A stretch of 64,000 nucleotides of DNA from Streptococcus rubneri (lineage in GTDB: Bacteria > Bacillota > Bacilli > Lactobacillales > Streptococcaceae), in NCBI RefSeq assembly GCF_004785935.1, contig NZ_SRRP01000001.1, positions 1,637,757 to 1,701,756 on the forward strand, given 5' to 3'. A program made the position numbers and the translations under genes. Position 1 is the stretch's first letter. Every line of letters begins with the position of its first letter. Positions 45,919-56,500 of this stretch are shown here, piece by piece. The notes beneath the pieces are model-generated. The model worked only from the letters and a program-made list of their open reading frames with translations, did not search any database and was not told the origin of the DNA.

Positions 45919-47097
45919 ATGAAACAACCATCAAATTTTCTTAGAAAATTAGTGCAACTCGTCCTCATTTTAGTTATTGGCTTTGCTGGAGGAATTTTAG
46001 GGACTCTGACGGCTCTACAGGTAAATAAAGGAAACTCGACAAATTCTAGCCAAGAAGTAAAATCGACGACTGTGAGTCGTGCTTATAAAAACACTACTTC
46101 AACTAGTGAGGCAGTAGATAAGGTAAAAAATGCTGTTGTATCAGTAATTACCTATGCTGAAAGCTCTGAAAAAGGATTTCTAACTGAAGATACTGATTCT
46201 GATCCACAAGTAGCTAGTGAAGGTTCAGGCGTCATCTATAAAAAAGATGAGAAATACGCTTACTTAGTAACAAACGCACACGTTTTAATGGGCGCAACAC
46301 AAGCTGATATTCTTTTAGCAGATGGAAACAAGGTTCCTGGAGAAGTAGTTGGCTCAGATACCTTCTCAGATATAGCAGTTGTGAGAATAAGTGCAGATAA
46401 AGTCACAGCAGTTGCTGAATTTGGTGATTCATCTAAATTAACAGTCGGTGAAACTGCCATTGCAATCGGTAGTCCCCTAGGAACAAAATATGCCAACTCC
46501 GTAACCCAAGGAATTGTATCTAGTCTAGGACGTGATGTTAAATTAAAATCAGAAAATGGACAAAATATCTCGACCAAAGCTTTACAGACAGATGCAGCCA
46601 TCAATCCGGGGAATTCTGGTGGTCCTTTAATCAATATTCAAGGACAAGTCATCGGAATCACTTCAAGTAAAATTTCTACAAACGGCCAAACATCTGTAGA
46701 AGGGATTGGATTCGCTATTCCTGTCAATGATGTTCAAAATATTATTGAACAATTAGAAAAAAATGGCAAAGTCATTCGTCCAGCACTTGGAATTCAGATG
46801 ATGGATCTTTCTAACCTGTCTACTTACGACCTCAATCAGTTAAATCTACCAAGTAAACTTAAAGGAGGAGTGCTTATTCGGACAGTTCAAGATGGCATGC
46901 CAGCATCCGGTCACTTACAACGTTTAGATATTATCACAAAGATTGATGATACGGACATTGAATCAACAGCAGATTTACAGTCTGTTCTCTATTCTCATCA
47001 AATTGGCGATGAAATTACCATCACATTCTATAGAGATGGAAAACAAAAAACGGCTACTTTAAAGCTAACTAAATCTACTGAGAATCTTGGAAATTAA
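45919..47097 (+). CDS. htrA: HtrA/DegP surface serine protease
   Basis: HtrA is a membrane-anchored protease for misfolded exported proteins; in streptococci it also limits competence by degrading pheromone. The 392 residues have one N-terminal membrane helix (about 11-34), a trypsin-like domain with His121 (VTNAHVL), Asp151 (FSDIAVV) and Ser233 (GNSGGPL), and one PDZ domain (about 290-385). AGGAGG precedes the ATG. Control by CiaR is likely from the box at 45855. Confidence 0.96.
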   Translation: MKQPSNFLRKLVQLVLILVIGFAGGILGTLTALQVNKGNSTNSSQEVKSTTVSRAYKNTTSTSEAVDKVKNAVVSVITYAESSEKGFLTEDTDSDPQVASEGSGVIYKKDEKYAYLVTNAHVLMGATQADILLADGNKVPGEVVGSDTFSDIAVVRISADKVTAVAEFGDSSKLTVGETAIAIGSPLGTKYANSVTQGIVSSLGRDVKLKSENGQNISTKALQTDAAINPGNSGGPLINIQGQVIGITSSKISTNGQTSVEGIGFAIPVNDVQNIIEQLEKNGKVIRPALGIQMMDLSNLSTYDLNQLNLPSKLKGGVLIRTVQDGMPASGHLQRLDIITKIDDTDIESTADLQSVLYSHQIGDEITITFYRDGKQKTATLKLTKSTENLGN

Positions 47098-47116
47098 TCT
47101 TATTTACAGAACTGTC

Positions 47117-47148
47117 AACACACCTTTACGAAATTGTAAAGGTGTGTT
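47117..47148. terminator. Hairpin between htrA and parB
   Basis: ACACACCTTTAC pairs with GTAAAGGTGTGT around six bases. There is no T run on the right, so it may weaken rather than stop transcription into parB. It lies 15 bases before the parB ATG. Confidence 0.55.
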
Positions 47149-47162
47149 ATGCTATATACATC

Positions 47163-47924
47163 ATGGAAAAAATTGACATTATTCATCTTAATCAGATTCG
47201 AACTAATCCCTTCCAACCCCGTCAAGTCTTTTCACAAGAAAAATTAGAAGAACTAGCTGCCTCTATAAAAGAAAATGGCTTAATTCAGCCGATCATTGTT
47301 CGAAAGTCTCCAATCTTCGGTTATGAACTTCTTGCAGGAGAAAGGCGTTACCGGGCAGCAAAATTAGCTGGTTTTGAACAAATTCCTGCCATTATTCGGG
47401 ACCTAACGGATGATGACATGATGAAACAGGCTATTATTGAAAATTTACAAAGGGAAGACCTCAATCCAATTGAAGAAGCAGAATCCTATCAACATCTCAT
47501 TGATAGAGGTGCAACCCATGAAGAAATTGCGAATTTTATGGGGAAATCTCGCCCTTATATCAGTAACCTAGTGCGCTTATTGCATCTTTCTCCAGCTGTA
47601 AAAGAGGCTATTAAAGAAGAAAAACTATCTCAAGGACACGCCCGAATTTTAGTTCCTTTAAAAGAAGAACTACAACTTTACTGGCTAGAACGAACCCTAA
47701 AGGAGGGTCTCAGTGTTAGAAGCTTAGAACAAAAGGTCTGTCAAAAAAAGAAGACGCCTAGTAAAAAAGAGAAAGAACTATTTGTAGCACAAGAAGAAGA
47801 GCTACTCAAAAAACTCTTAGGAACAGATGTAGAACTTCGTATGATCAATGAAGAAAAAGGGACTATTCACATCTCTTTTAAGAATCTTGATGAATACCAA
47901 CGAATTATTAACAGCTTCAAATGA
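47163..47924 (+). CDS. parB: ParB/Spo0J chromosome partitioning protein
   Basis: ParB binds parS, spreads as a CTP-dependent clamp and loads SMC. The 253 residues have the N-terminal CTPase/ParB domain with LLAGERRYRAAKLAG (about 53-67) and ENLQREDLNPIEEAESY, a helix-turn-helix (HEEIANFMGKSRPYISNLVRLL) and a C-terminal dimer domain. No parA/soj is next to it, as is general in streptococci. I chose the ATG at 47163 by homology; it has no good ribosome site, and a hairpin lies just upstream. Confidence 0.95.
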   Translation: MEKIDIIHLNQIRTNPFQPRQVFSQEKLEELAASIKENGLIQPIIVRKSPIFGYELLAGERRYRAAKLAGFEQIPAIIRDLTDDDMMKQAIIENLQREDLNPIEEAESYQHLIDRGATHEEIANFMGKSRPYISNLVRLLHLSPAVKEAIKEEKLSQGHARILVPLKEELQLYWLERTLKEGLSVRSLEQKVCQKKKTPSKKEKELFVAQEEELLKKLLGTDVELRMINEEKGTIHISFKNLDEYQRIINSFK

Positions 47925-47956
47925 AGCTGTTATTTTTAATAGAACAACCTACAGAT

Positions 47957-48108
47957 TTATCCACTGGATAAGCCTTTAGACTTCCTTGATTTGCTTGTTT
48001 TTCCTTCTTTTTCCCACAAGTTGTGGATAAGTCTTGCACACATTGTGGAAAATAATCCACAACTTGTGGATAAATCGTTTTTATCCCCTTAGTATAACTT
48101 GTGGAAAA
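47957..48108. promoter_or_regulatory. oriC part 2: DnaA boxes between parB and dnaA
   Basis: DnaA boxes and near-matches: TTATCCACT 47957-47965, TGTGGATAA 48022-48030 and 48065-48073, TGTGGAAAA 48044-48052 and 48100-48108, TAATCCACA 48053-48061. The dnaA extended -10, TG-A-TAAAAT (48125-48130), follows, so DnaA can control its own gene. Confidence 0.9.
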
Positions 48109-48171
48109 CTCCCGTTTTTTATGATAAAATAAGAAAAACATATCGAGGAAAAATTAATGGGAGGAGAATAC

Positions 48172-49536
48172 GTGTCACAAGAACAAACATTTTGGAATCG
48201 TGTGCTCGAATTGAGTAAGAAAAGATTTAAAGAGCAAATTTTTGACTATTTTGTCCTTGCTTCAAAACTTCTCAGAGTTGAAAACCAACAGGCGATAATC
48301 TATTTAGATGCCGAAGTAAAAAAGATGTTCTGGGAAGAAAATATGACAGACGTCATCCTAACTGCTGGTTTTGAGATCTATGCCATCGAATTAAAACCCG
48401 TCTATCAATTTTCACTAGAAGAGGAAGTTGAGGAGAAACTCTTTATCCCTCTAACAGAGACACGAGGAAACTATGAAATCTCTCCCATTATCACTCTTCC
48501 TCCAATTCAAACAGGATTAAAAAAGAAATATACCTTTGATAATTTTGTACGAGGAGATGGAAATCAATGGGCCCTAGCTGCAGCCTTGGCTGTTTCTGAG
48601 AATTTAGCTACGACCTACAATCCTTTATTTATTTATGGTGGACCTGGTCTTGGGAAAACCCACTTACTCAATGCTATTGGGAATCAGATTATTGAAAATT
48701 TTCCAGATGCCCGCGTCAAATATATTCCTGCGGAATCCTTTATTAATGAGTTTCTAGAGCACTTACGTCTCAACGATATGGACACCTTTAAGAAAACGTA
48801 TCGGAATTTAGACCTCCTTCTAATTGACGATATTCAGTCTCTTGGAGGGAAAAAAGTTACGACTCAAGAGGAATTTTTCAATACCTTTAATGCTCTTCAC
48901 AATGATAATAAGCAGATTGTTTTAACCAGTGATCGTAGTCCAGACCATTTGGATAGCCTTGAGGAACGTCTGGTCACGCGCTTTAAGTGGGGATTAACTC
49001 AAAACATCACACCTCCCGATTTTGAAACTCGAATTGCCATTTTAAGAAATAAAATCGAAGATTTAGATTTTACTTTTCCAGATGACACCATTGAATACCT
49101 AGCTGGTCAGTTTGACTCTAATGTTCGAGATTTAGAAGGGGCTTTAAATGATATTTCCCTCATGGCTCGCGTCAAAAAACTAAAAGACATCACAATTGAT
49201 GTTGCTGCAGAAGCCATTCGAGCCCGTAAAAATGAAGCTTCCCAAATGACTGTCATTCCAATAGAAAAAATCCAAACAGAAGTTGGGAATTTTTATGGGG
49301 TTAGTGTCAAAGAAATGAAGGGATCTCGAAGGGTTCAAAACATTGTACTCGCACGTCAAGTGGCTATGTATCTCTCAAGAGAGATGACAGACAACAGTCT
49401 TCCTCGAATCGGACGTGAATTTGGTGGAAAAGATCATACAACGGTCATCCATGCCTATGAAAAAATCAAAGGAATGATTGAATCAGATGACAATCTTCAA
49501 CTAGAAATCCAAAATATCAAAAAAAAATTAAAATAA
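48172..49536 (+). CDS. dnaA: Chromosomal replication initiator DnaA
   Basis: DnaA opens the origin. The 454 residues have an N-terminal oligomer domain (to about 80), a linker, an AAA+ domain with Walker [13 protein letters not shown] (about 155-166), Walker [11 protein letters not shown], and a C-terminal DnaA-box-binding domain with [19 protein letters not shown] prefer the GTG at 48172 because GGGAGG stands seven bases upstream and the product then lines up with known streptococcal DnaA. An ATG at 48157 with GAGGA upstream is a real alternative (five more residues). Confidence 0.96.
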   Translation: MSQEQTFWNRVLELSKKRFKEQIFDYFVLASKLLRVENQQAIIYLDAEVKKMFWEENMTDVILTAGFEIYAIELKPVYQFSLEEEVEEKLFIPLTETRGNYEISPIITLPPIQTGLKKKYTFDNFVRGDGNQWALAAALAVSENLATTYNPLFIYGGPGLGKTHLLNAIGNQIIENFPDARVKYIPAESFINEFLEHLRLNDMDTFKKTYRNLDLLLIDDIQSLGGKKVTTQEEFFNTFNALHNDNKQIVLTSDRSPDHLDSLEERLVTRFKWGLTQNITPPDFETRIAILRNKIEDLDFTFPDDTIEYLAGQFDSNVRDLEGALNDISLMARVKKLKDITIDVAAEAIRARKNEASQMTVIPIEKIQTEVGNFYGVSVKEMKGSRRVQNIVLARQVAMYLSREMTDNSLPRIGREFGGKDHTTVIHAYEKIKGMIESDDNLQLEIQNIKKKLK

Positions 49537-49538
49537 GA

Positions 49539-49661
49539 TGTGGATAAAATCAGAGAAACTAGGGCAACTTTTCCACATATTTTTAACAAGTATCTATCTA
49601 GGATTCGAGGAGCTTTAGCAGACTTTTCCACAGGATCCACACTCTCTACTATTACTATTAA
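49539..49661. promoter_or_regulatory. oriC part 3: DnaA boxes and DnaA-trio unwinding site between dnaA and dnaN
   Basis: DnaA boxes TGTGGATAA (49539-49547), TTTTCCACA (49569-49577 and 49624-49632) and a variant GGATCCACA (49633-49641) are followed after five bases by TACTATTACTATTAA (49647-49661) and an AT-rich stretch. Tandem box, short GC-containing spacer and a 3-base-periodic TAC/TAT tract is the layout of the Bacillus basal unwinding system with DnaA-trios. Unwinding most likely starts here. Confidence 0.85.
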
Positions 49662-49694
49662 CTTATTAATACTTAAAGAATAAAAGGAGATCTC

Positions 49695-50831
49695 ATGATC
49701 AATTTTTCAATTAACAAAGCTTATTTCTTACAAGCTTTAAATACGACCAAAAGAGCTATTAGTTCTAAAAATGCTATTCCAATCTTATCTACCATTAAAA
49801 TTGATGTCACAACAGAAGGAATTACTCTCATTGGATCTAATGGGCAAATCTCAATTGAACATTTTATTTCTGTAAAAGAAGAAAATGCTGGACTTCTAGT
49901 AACGACTCCAGGAGCCATCCTCTTAGAAGCAGCTTTCTTTATTAACGTTGTTTCTAGTCTTCCAGATGTTGTGGTGGACTTTAAAGAGATTGAACAAAAA
50001 CAAATTGTTTTAGTCAGTGGGAAATCTGAAATTACCTTAAAAGGAAAAGATGCGGAACAATATCCTCGGATTCAAGAAATTGCAACTAGCAATCCTTTGA
50101 TTTTACCAATCCAAACCTTGAAAAAAATCATTTCAGAAACAGCTTTTGCAGCAAGTACGCAAGAAAGTCGTCCTATTTTGACAGGAGTTCATTTTGTTTT
50201 ATCTGATCATAAAGAATTAAAAACAGTGGCAACAGACTCTCATCGAATGAGCCAAAAAAATATCACTCTTGAGAAAAATGGAGATAATTTTGATGTAGTG
50301 ATTCCAAGCCGTTCTCTACGTGAACTGACTGCCGTATTTTCAGATGATATTGAACAGGTTGAAGTGTTCTTTGCCAATAACCAAATTTTATTTAGAAGTG
50401 AACATATCAGTTTCTATACACGCCTGCTTGAAGGAAATTATCCCGATACGGATCGTCTCATTCCAACAGACTTCAGTTCAGAAGTAACCTTTAAAGTTGC
50501 TCATCTTCGTCAAGCAATGGAACGGGCCCGTCTTTTATCCAATGCGACACAAAATGGAACAGTAAAATTGGAAATTGAAGGAGGAGTTGTTTCAGCTCAC
50601 GTAAACTCTCCAGAAGTTGGCCGTGTTAATGAAGAAATTGATACAGAGGCTGTTTCAGGAGAAAATTTGAGCATCAGCTTTAATCCGACCTATTTGATTG
50701 ATGCTTTGAAGGCTATTGAGAGTGAAAAAGTAGTGATTCGCTTTATTTCAGCAGTTCGCCCATTCACCTTAGTGCCAGCTGAGGAAGCAGAGCGCTTTAT
50801 TCAATTGATTACACCAGTTCGGACCAATTAA
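49695..50831 (+). CDS. dnaN: DNA polymerase III sliding clamp, beta subunit
   Basis: DnaN forms the ring that keeps polymerase on DNA. The 378 residues make the three repeated clamp domains, with the C-terminal RPFTLVPAEEAERFIQLITPVR as in other Gram-positive clamps. AAAGGAG precedes the ATG. A hairpin of AAAAGCTAGC with GCTAGCTTTT (50837-50867) follows the stop. Confidence 0.97.
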   Translation: MINFSINKAYFLQALNTTKRAISSKNAIPILSTIKIDVTTEGITLIGSNGQISIEHFISVKEENAGLLVTTPGAILLEAAFFINVVSSLPDVVVDFKEIEQKQIVLVSGKSEITLKGKDAEQYPRIQEIATSNPLILPIQTLKKIISETAFAASTQESRPILTGVHFVLSDHKELKTVATDSHRMSQKNITLEKNGDNFDVVIPSRSLRELTAVFSDDIEQVEVFFANNQILFRSEHISFYTRLLEGNYPDTDRLIPTDFSSEVTFKVAHLRQAMERARLLSNATQNGTVKLEIEGGVVSAHVNSPEVGRVNEEIDTEAVSGENLSISFNPTYLIDALKAIESEKVVIRFISAVRPFTLVPAEEAERFIQLITPVRTN

Positions 50832-50836
50832 GCAGG

Positions 50837-50869
50837 AAAAGCTAGCATAAAATATGGCTAGCTTTTGCT
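50837..50869 (+). terminator. Hairpin after dnaN
   Basis: AAAAGCTAGC pairs with GCTAGCTTTT, followed by GCTC instead of a clean T run. It is probably a partial terminator, letting some transcripts reach the DUF951 gene. Confidence 0.6.
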
Positions 50870-50895
50870 CTTCTATTCTTAGGAAAGGAGTTCTT

Positions 50896-51087
50896 ATGTA
50901 TCAGGTTGGTGATTTTGTTGAGATGAAAAAACCCCATGCCTGTGTGATAAAAGCAACAGGCAAAAAAGCTAATCATTGGGAAATCAAACGCGTGGGGGCA
51001 GATATTAAAATTCGTTGTAGTAACTGTGATCATATCGTGATGATGAGTCGGCATGACTTTGATCAAAAAATGAAAAAAGTATTGTAA
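50896..51087 (+). CDS. DUF951 family protein
   Basis: A 63-residue protein (MYQVGDFVEMKKPHACVIKA onward) with a conserved pair of cysteines in IKIRCSNCDHIVMMSR, possibly zinc binding. Function is unknown; it occurs between dnaN and ychF across streptococci and related bacteria. AAAGGAG at eight bases fixes the ATG at 50896; the open frame upstream is not coding. Confidence 0.9.
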   Translation: MYQVGDFVEMKKPHACVIKATGKKANHWEIKRVGADIKIRCSNCDHIVMMSRHDFDQKMKKVL

Positions 51088-51120
51088 AAGGTTCAGTCAT
51101 GAGAATGACTGAACCTTTTG
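51084..51120. terminator. Bidirectional terminator
   Basis: AAAAGGTTCAGTCAT pairs perfectly with the complement ATGACTGAACCTTTT, with T-rich ends on both strands. It serves DUF951 and the converging lipoprotein gene. Confidence 0.9.
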
Positions 51121-51122
51121 TA

Positions 51123-51617
51123 TTATTTTAATTCTTCAAATTTTCCATCTTTTACTTCTTTGAAGCCATTTTCTTTCAACAATTTAGTAGTTTCTTTGTA
51201 GCTAATATAACTCACTTTTTGATTAGCTGGTGCCGTAACGATTTTGTTTTTAATCAATTCGTCTAAGTCAGCTTTTGTATAGTCTGTAGTAGATGTTTCA
51301 ACAGCATAGTCATCCTTCATATCTACAGAATAAGTGATCCCTTTCATCCCTTTATAGAGTTCTTTATATTGGCTGACAATCTTTTCAAATTGTTCCTTAG
51401 TAATTCCTGCTTCTTTATAATAAATAGTGCTTTCAGATTTGTTGCTCATCATTTTATCACCTTTGAATTCTAAGGTGAGATGAATATCGGTCTTCTTTTC
51501 TTGGCTAATAGCTTGGTAGTATGCTTTCTTCGGTGCTTGTCCACAAGCTCCTAGAAGAAAGAGAGAAAAGACTGCTAGAAGAGTCAGAAGAGTTGATTTC
51601 CAATTTAGTTTTTTCAT
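51123..51617 (-). CDS. YehR-like (DUF1307) lipoprotein
   Basis: A 164-residue lipoprotein: basic start, hydrophobic core and lipobox FLLGACG (Cys 25). The remainder (DIHLTLEFKGDKMM to KENGFKEVKDGKFEELK) looks like the DUF1307/YehR family, small surface lipoproteins of unknown role. It is a single leftward gene in an otherwise rightward region, with AGGAG before its ATG and a shared terminator. Confidence 0.75.
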   Translation of the reverse strand: MKKLNWKSTLLTLLAVFSLFLLGACGQAPKKAYYQAISQEKKTDIHLTLEFKGDKMMSNKSESTIYYKEAGITKEQFEKIVSQYKELYKGMKGITYSVDMKDDYAVETSTTDYTKADLDELIKNKIVTAPANQKVSYISYKETTKLLKENGFKEVKDGKFEELK

Positions 51618-51776
51618 AATAAAAACTCCTTTATCATTAATGGTTTGATTATACCATATTTTTTCTTTAGTAAACGTTACAGTTTAGTAATAATTCAGAA
51701 TCCATTTTTCATCCCTTTGTTCTTTTAATTATGATATAATAGATAAGATTGAAATGGGAACGGAGAAGAAGAAAAA

Positions 51777-52892
51777 ATGGCTTTAACAGCAGGTATCGTG
51801 GGTTTGCCAAACGTTGGTAAATCAACCCTATTTAATGCAATTACAAAAGCAGGAGCAGAGGCTGCAAACTATCCCTTTGCGACCATTGACCCTAATGTTG
51901 GGATGGTAGAAGTTCCAGATGAACGCCTCCAAAAATTGACGGAAATGATTACTCCTAAGAAGACAGTTCCAACAACCTTTGAATTTACAGATATTGCAGG
52001 GATTGTAAAAGGGGCTTCTAAAGGAGAGGGTCTTGGTAATAAATTCTTGGCCAATATTCGTGAAGTAGATGCGATTGTTCATGTGGTACGTGCTTTTGAT
52101 GATGAAAATGTCATGCGGGAACAAGGGCGTGAAGATGCCTTTGTGGATCCATTAGCAGATATCGATACCATTAATCTAGAATTAATTCTTGCTGATTTAG
52201 AATCTATTAATAAACGCTATGCGCGTGTGGAAAAGATGGCACGTACACAAAAAGACAAGGAATCAGTTGCAGAGTTTAATGTTCTTCAAAAGATTAAACC
52301 AGTTCTTGAAGACGGTAAATCAGCACGTACCATTGAATTTACAGATGAAGAACAAAAAGTTGTCAAAGGTCTTTTCCTCTTGACTACTAAACCAGTTCTG
52401 TATGTAGCAAATGTGGATGAGGATGTTGTTGGAGACCCAGACTCTATCGAATATGTGAAGCAAATTCGTGACTTTGCAGAAACAGAAAATGCAGAGGTAG
52501 TGGTGATTTCTGCGCGTGCGGAGGAAGAAATTTCTGAGTTAGACGATGAAGATAAAAAAGAGTTTCTCGAAGCCATTGGTTTGACAGAATCAGGTGTGGA
52601 CAAGTTGACGCGTGCAGCTTACCATTTACTCGGACTTGGAACCTACTTCACAGCTGGTGAAAAAGAGGTTCGTGCGTGGACTTTCAAACGTGGTATGAAA
52701 GCTCCTCAAGCTGCTGGTATCATCCACTCTGACTTCGAAAAAGGATTTATTCGTGCAGTGACTATGTCTTATGATGATTTGATTAAATATGGATCTGAAA
52801 AGGCCGTAAAAGAAGCTGGACGCTTGCGTGAAGAAGGAAAAGAATACGTTGTCCAAGATGGGGACATCATGGAATTCCGCTTCAATGTATAA
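51777..52892 (+). CDS. ychF: YchF/OLA1 family ATPase
   Basis: YchF is an Obg-like protein that uses ATP rather than GTP and binds ribosomes. The 371 residues have G1 [15 protein letters not shown] (residues 8-22), G3 [24 protein letters not shown] in place of the GTP-specific NKxD, a coiled-coil arm (about 125-200) and a C-terminal TGS domain ending EFRFNV. An extended -10, TG-A-TATAAT (51735-51740), lies 36 bases upstream. Confidence 0.97.
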   Translation: MALTAGIVGLPNVGKSTLFNAITKAGAEAANYPFATIDPNVGMVEVPDERLQKLTEMITPKKTVPTTFEFTDIAGIVKGASKGEGLGNKFLANIREVDAIVHVVRAFDDENVMREQGREDAFVDPLADIDTINLELILADLESINKRYARVEKMARTQKDKESVAEFNVLQKIKPVLEDGKSARTIEFTDEEQKVVKGLFLLTTKPVLYVANVDEDVVGDPDSIEYVKQIRDFAETENAEVVVISARAEEEISELDDEDKKEFLEAIGLTESGVDKLTRAAYHLLGLGTYFTAGEKEVRAWTFKRGMKAPQAAGIIHSDFEKGFIRAVTMSYDDLIKYGSEKAVKEAGRLREEGKEYVVQDGDIMEFRFNV

Positions 52893-52909
52893 AGAAAACA
52901 AGTAAATAA

Positions 52910-52949
52910 CCAAAAGGTTGGAAAAAAATTCCAGCCCTTTTGGCTTTTG
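52910..52949 (+). terminator. Hairpin between ychF and pth
   Basis: CCAAAAGG pairs with CCTTTTGG and continues inward with TTGGAA/TTCCAG, followed by CTTTTG. It is probably a partial terminator, since pth starts 14 bases later. Confidence 0.65.
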
Positions 52950-52962
52950 AAAGGGAAAGTAA

Positions 52963-53532
52963 ATGACAAAATTAATCGTCGGATTGGGAAATCCGGGAGA
53001 TAAATATGTGGAAACCAAACACAATGTAGGGTTTATGTTAGTGGATCAGCTGGCGAAGTCTCTCAACCTCACCTTTTCACATGATAAGATTTTTCAAGCA
53101 GATGTGACATCCACCTTTATAGATGGAGAAAAGGTCTTTTTGGTCAAGCCAACCACTTTTATGAATGAGAGTGGCAAGGCCGTGCACGCGCTTTTGACCT
53201 ATTATGGCTTAGAGGTGGAAGATTTGGTCGTTATTTATGACGACTTGGATATGGAAGTTGGCAAGATTCGTCTTCGGGCCAAAGGATCAGCTGGAGGCCA
53301 CAACGGAATCAAATCAATTATCAACCATATTGGAACTCAGACCTTTAATCGCATCAAGATTGGAATCGGGAGACCCAAGCATGGCATGTCAGTAGTCCAC
53401 CATGTCTTAGGGAAATTCGATCAGGATGATTATGCTACCATCCTCCTTGCTATCGACAAATCAGAAGAAGCCCTTCGCTTTTATTTAAAAGAAGGTCAGT
53501 TTGAAAAAACAATGCAACAATACAATGGATAA
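52963..53532 (+). CDS. pth: Peptidyl-tRNA hydrolase
   Basis: Pth releases peptides from dropped-off peptidyl-tRNA. The 189 residues have [22 protein letters not shown] with the catalytic His20, [10 protein letters not shown], and [19 protein letters not shown] precedes the ATG. The end overlaps the mfd start by eight bases, the usual pth-mfd pair. Confidence 0.97.
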   Translation: MTKLIVGLGNPGDKYVETKHNVGFMLVDQLAKSLNLTFSHDKIFQADVTSTFIDGEKVFLVKPTTFMNESGKAVHALLTYYGLEVEDLVVIYDDLDMEVGKIRLRAKGSAGGHNGIKSIINHIGTQTFNRIKIGIGRPKHGMSVVHHVLGKFDQDDYATILLAIDKSEEALRFYLKEGQFEKTMQQYNG

Positions 53533-56500
53533 ATATAAGACACTGGTTGATTTATTTCAACAGAATAAAGATATCAGAAAATGGCAACAGGACCAGCAAA
53601 AAAGAAGTCGCTCTCTACTACTAGGACTGTCTTCATCTACGAAAGCTATTACCATGGCGACAGTTGTCGAAGACGGACACAAGGTATTGGTCTTGACCTC
53701 CTCTCAAAATGAAGCAGAACGGCTCGCTAGTGATCTATTGGGATTATTAGGCGAAGAAAAGGTCTATCTTTTCCTTGGAGATGACAATCCCTTGGCAGAA
53801 TTTGTCTTTGCTTCCCAGGAACGGATCTTTTCTCGTTTGGAAGCTCTGGACTTTCTCCTAGCTCCAGAAAAAGAAGGAATCGTTATTGCCAATGTAAGTG
53901 GTAGTCGTTTGCTCTTACCCAATCCAAAGACTGTCAGCTCTATGATTCAATCTTTCTCTGTTGGAGCAGAACGAAATCTGACAGAATTGAAAGATACCCT
54001 ACTGGCCATGGGCTATCAAAAGGTTTCACAGGTAAGCCAACAGGGAGAGTTTAGTCTTCGAGGGGATATTGTAGATCTTTTTGAAGCCAGTCAAGATTTC
54101 CCTTATCGCCTAGAATTTTTTGGAGATGAGATTGATGGCATTCGGACTTTTTCTCCAGAGACTCAACGTTCACTAGAAAATCTAGATGCGATAACGGTTC
54201 ATCCAGTTAGTGACATGTTACTAACTAAAGATGATTTTCTAAGAGGACAGAAGAACCTAGAAAATCTGATTCAAAAAAGTCCTCATCCAGAGTTCAAATC
54301 CTATTTGACTGAGGTTCTCACAGAAGTGCATCACCAACGTCTCCATGCAGATAGTCGAAAATTTCTCTCTCTTTTTTATCAGCAAACCTACACTCTCTTT
54401 GATTACCTGCCCAAACATGCTCCTGTTTTTTTGGATGATTACCATAAAATCATGGATCAGGAAACGCGGTTTGATGTAGAAGTTGCTAACCTTTTGACAG
54501 AGGACCTACAAAAGAGTCGCTCTTTTTCTGAAGCCCAGTATTTTGCGGACAATAGCGCGCTCTTACGCACTTATAAACCAGCTTCTTATTTTTCAAATTT
54601 CCAAAAAGGCTTGGGAAATCTGCGATTCGATGCTCTCTATTCTTTTAACCAATACCCCATGCAGGAATTCTTCAGTCAATTTACTCTCTTAAAAGATGAG
54701 GTTGACCGTTTCCGTAAACAAGATTACACAGTTATCCTTCAGGTGACGAGTAAACAAGGCTTCCAACAGTTACAAGAACACTTGAGAGACTATGGAATCC
54801 AACTGGATTATCTTGCACCCGATCAACTTCATCCAGGACAGAGCCAGTTGATCATCGGTAGTTTGGCGCGTGGATTCCATTTTGTGGATGAGAAGATTGT
54901 CCTCATTACAGAGACAGAAATTTTCCAGAAAAAGGTTAAACGAAAGATCCGTCGGCAAACCATTTCCAACGCGGAGCGGTTAAAAAACTACAATGAGTTG
55001 GAAAAGGGAGACTACGTCGTTCACCAGGTTCATGGAATCGGTCAGTATTTAGGACTAGAAACCATTGAAATTTCTGGTGTTCACCGAGATTATGTCTCCA
55101 TCCAGTATCAAAATGGGGACCGGATTTCCATTCCTGTGGATCAAATCCAGATGCTGTCCAAATATGTTGCGAGTGATGGCAAGCCTCCTAAAATCAACAA
55201 ACTCAACGATGGTCGCTTCCAAAAGGCCAAACAAAAGGTCCGTCAAGAAGTAGAGGATATTGCAGATGATCTGATTCAACTCTATGCAGAGCGAAGTCAA
55301 TTACAAGGCTTTGCCTTTACTCCAGACGATGAGGACCAAGAAGCTTTTGACCAGGCCTTTCCATATGTTGAAACAGATGATCAGATTCGTTCTATCCAAG
55401 AAATTAAGAAGGATATGGAGTCTTCAAGTCCTATGGATCGCCTCTTGGTCGGTGACGTGGGCTTTGGGAAGACAGAAGTAGCCATGCGAGCAGCCTTTAA
55501 AGCTGTCAAAGACCACAAACAAGTAGCTGTATTAGTTCCGACAACGGTCCTAGCTCAACAGCACTATGCCAATTTTAAAGAACGCTTCGAGGCCTTTCCA
55601 GTAGAAGTCGATGTCTTGAGTCGTTTCCGGAGTCGTGCTGAGCAAAAAGAAACTTTGGAAAAACTTAAAAAAGGCCAGGTCGATATTTTGATTGGAACCC
55701 ACCGTCTCTTGTCTAAAGATGTGGAATTTTCGGATCTTGGGCTCATCGTGATTGATGAGGAGCAACGGTTCGGTGTCAAACACAAGGAAACCCTCAAGGA
55801 ATTAAAGAAAAAGGTCGATGTCTTAACCTTGACTGCAACGCCCATTCCTCGTACCCTCCACATGTCTATGTTGGGGATTCGGGATTTGTCCGTTATTGAA
55901 ACCCCGCCGACTAATCGTTATCCTGTTCAAACTTATGTCTTAGAAACCAATCCAACCATTATCCGAGATGCCATTCGTCGGGAGATGGATCGGGGAGGTC
56001 AGGTTTATTATCTTTACAACAAGGTAGATACCATTGAACAAAAGGTTTCAGAACTACAAGAATTAGTTCCAGAAGCTTCTATTGGGTTTGTCCATGGACA
56101 GATGAGTGAAGTGCGGTTGGAAAACACCTTGATGGATTTCATTGAAGGTGAGTATGATATTTTAGTCACAACAACCATTATTGAAACAGGGGTGGATATC
56201 CCAAATGCCAACACCCTCTTCATTGAGAATGCCGACCATATGGGCTTGTCTACCCTTTACCAATTGAGAGGTCGTGTCGGCCGAAGCAATCGCATTGCCT
56301 ATGCCTACTTGATGTACCGGCCGGACAAAACCTTGACAGAAGTTTCCGAAAAGCGCCTAGAAGCCATCAAAGGTTTCACTGAGTTGGGGTCTGGTTTTAA
56401 GATTGCCATGCGAGATTTGTCTATTCGAGGTGCAGGAAATATTTTAGGAGCTTCTCAGTCTGGCTTTATTGATTCTGTCGGATTTGAAATGTATTCACAG

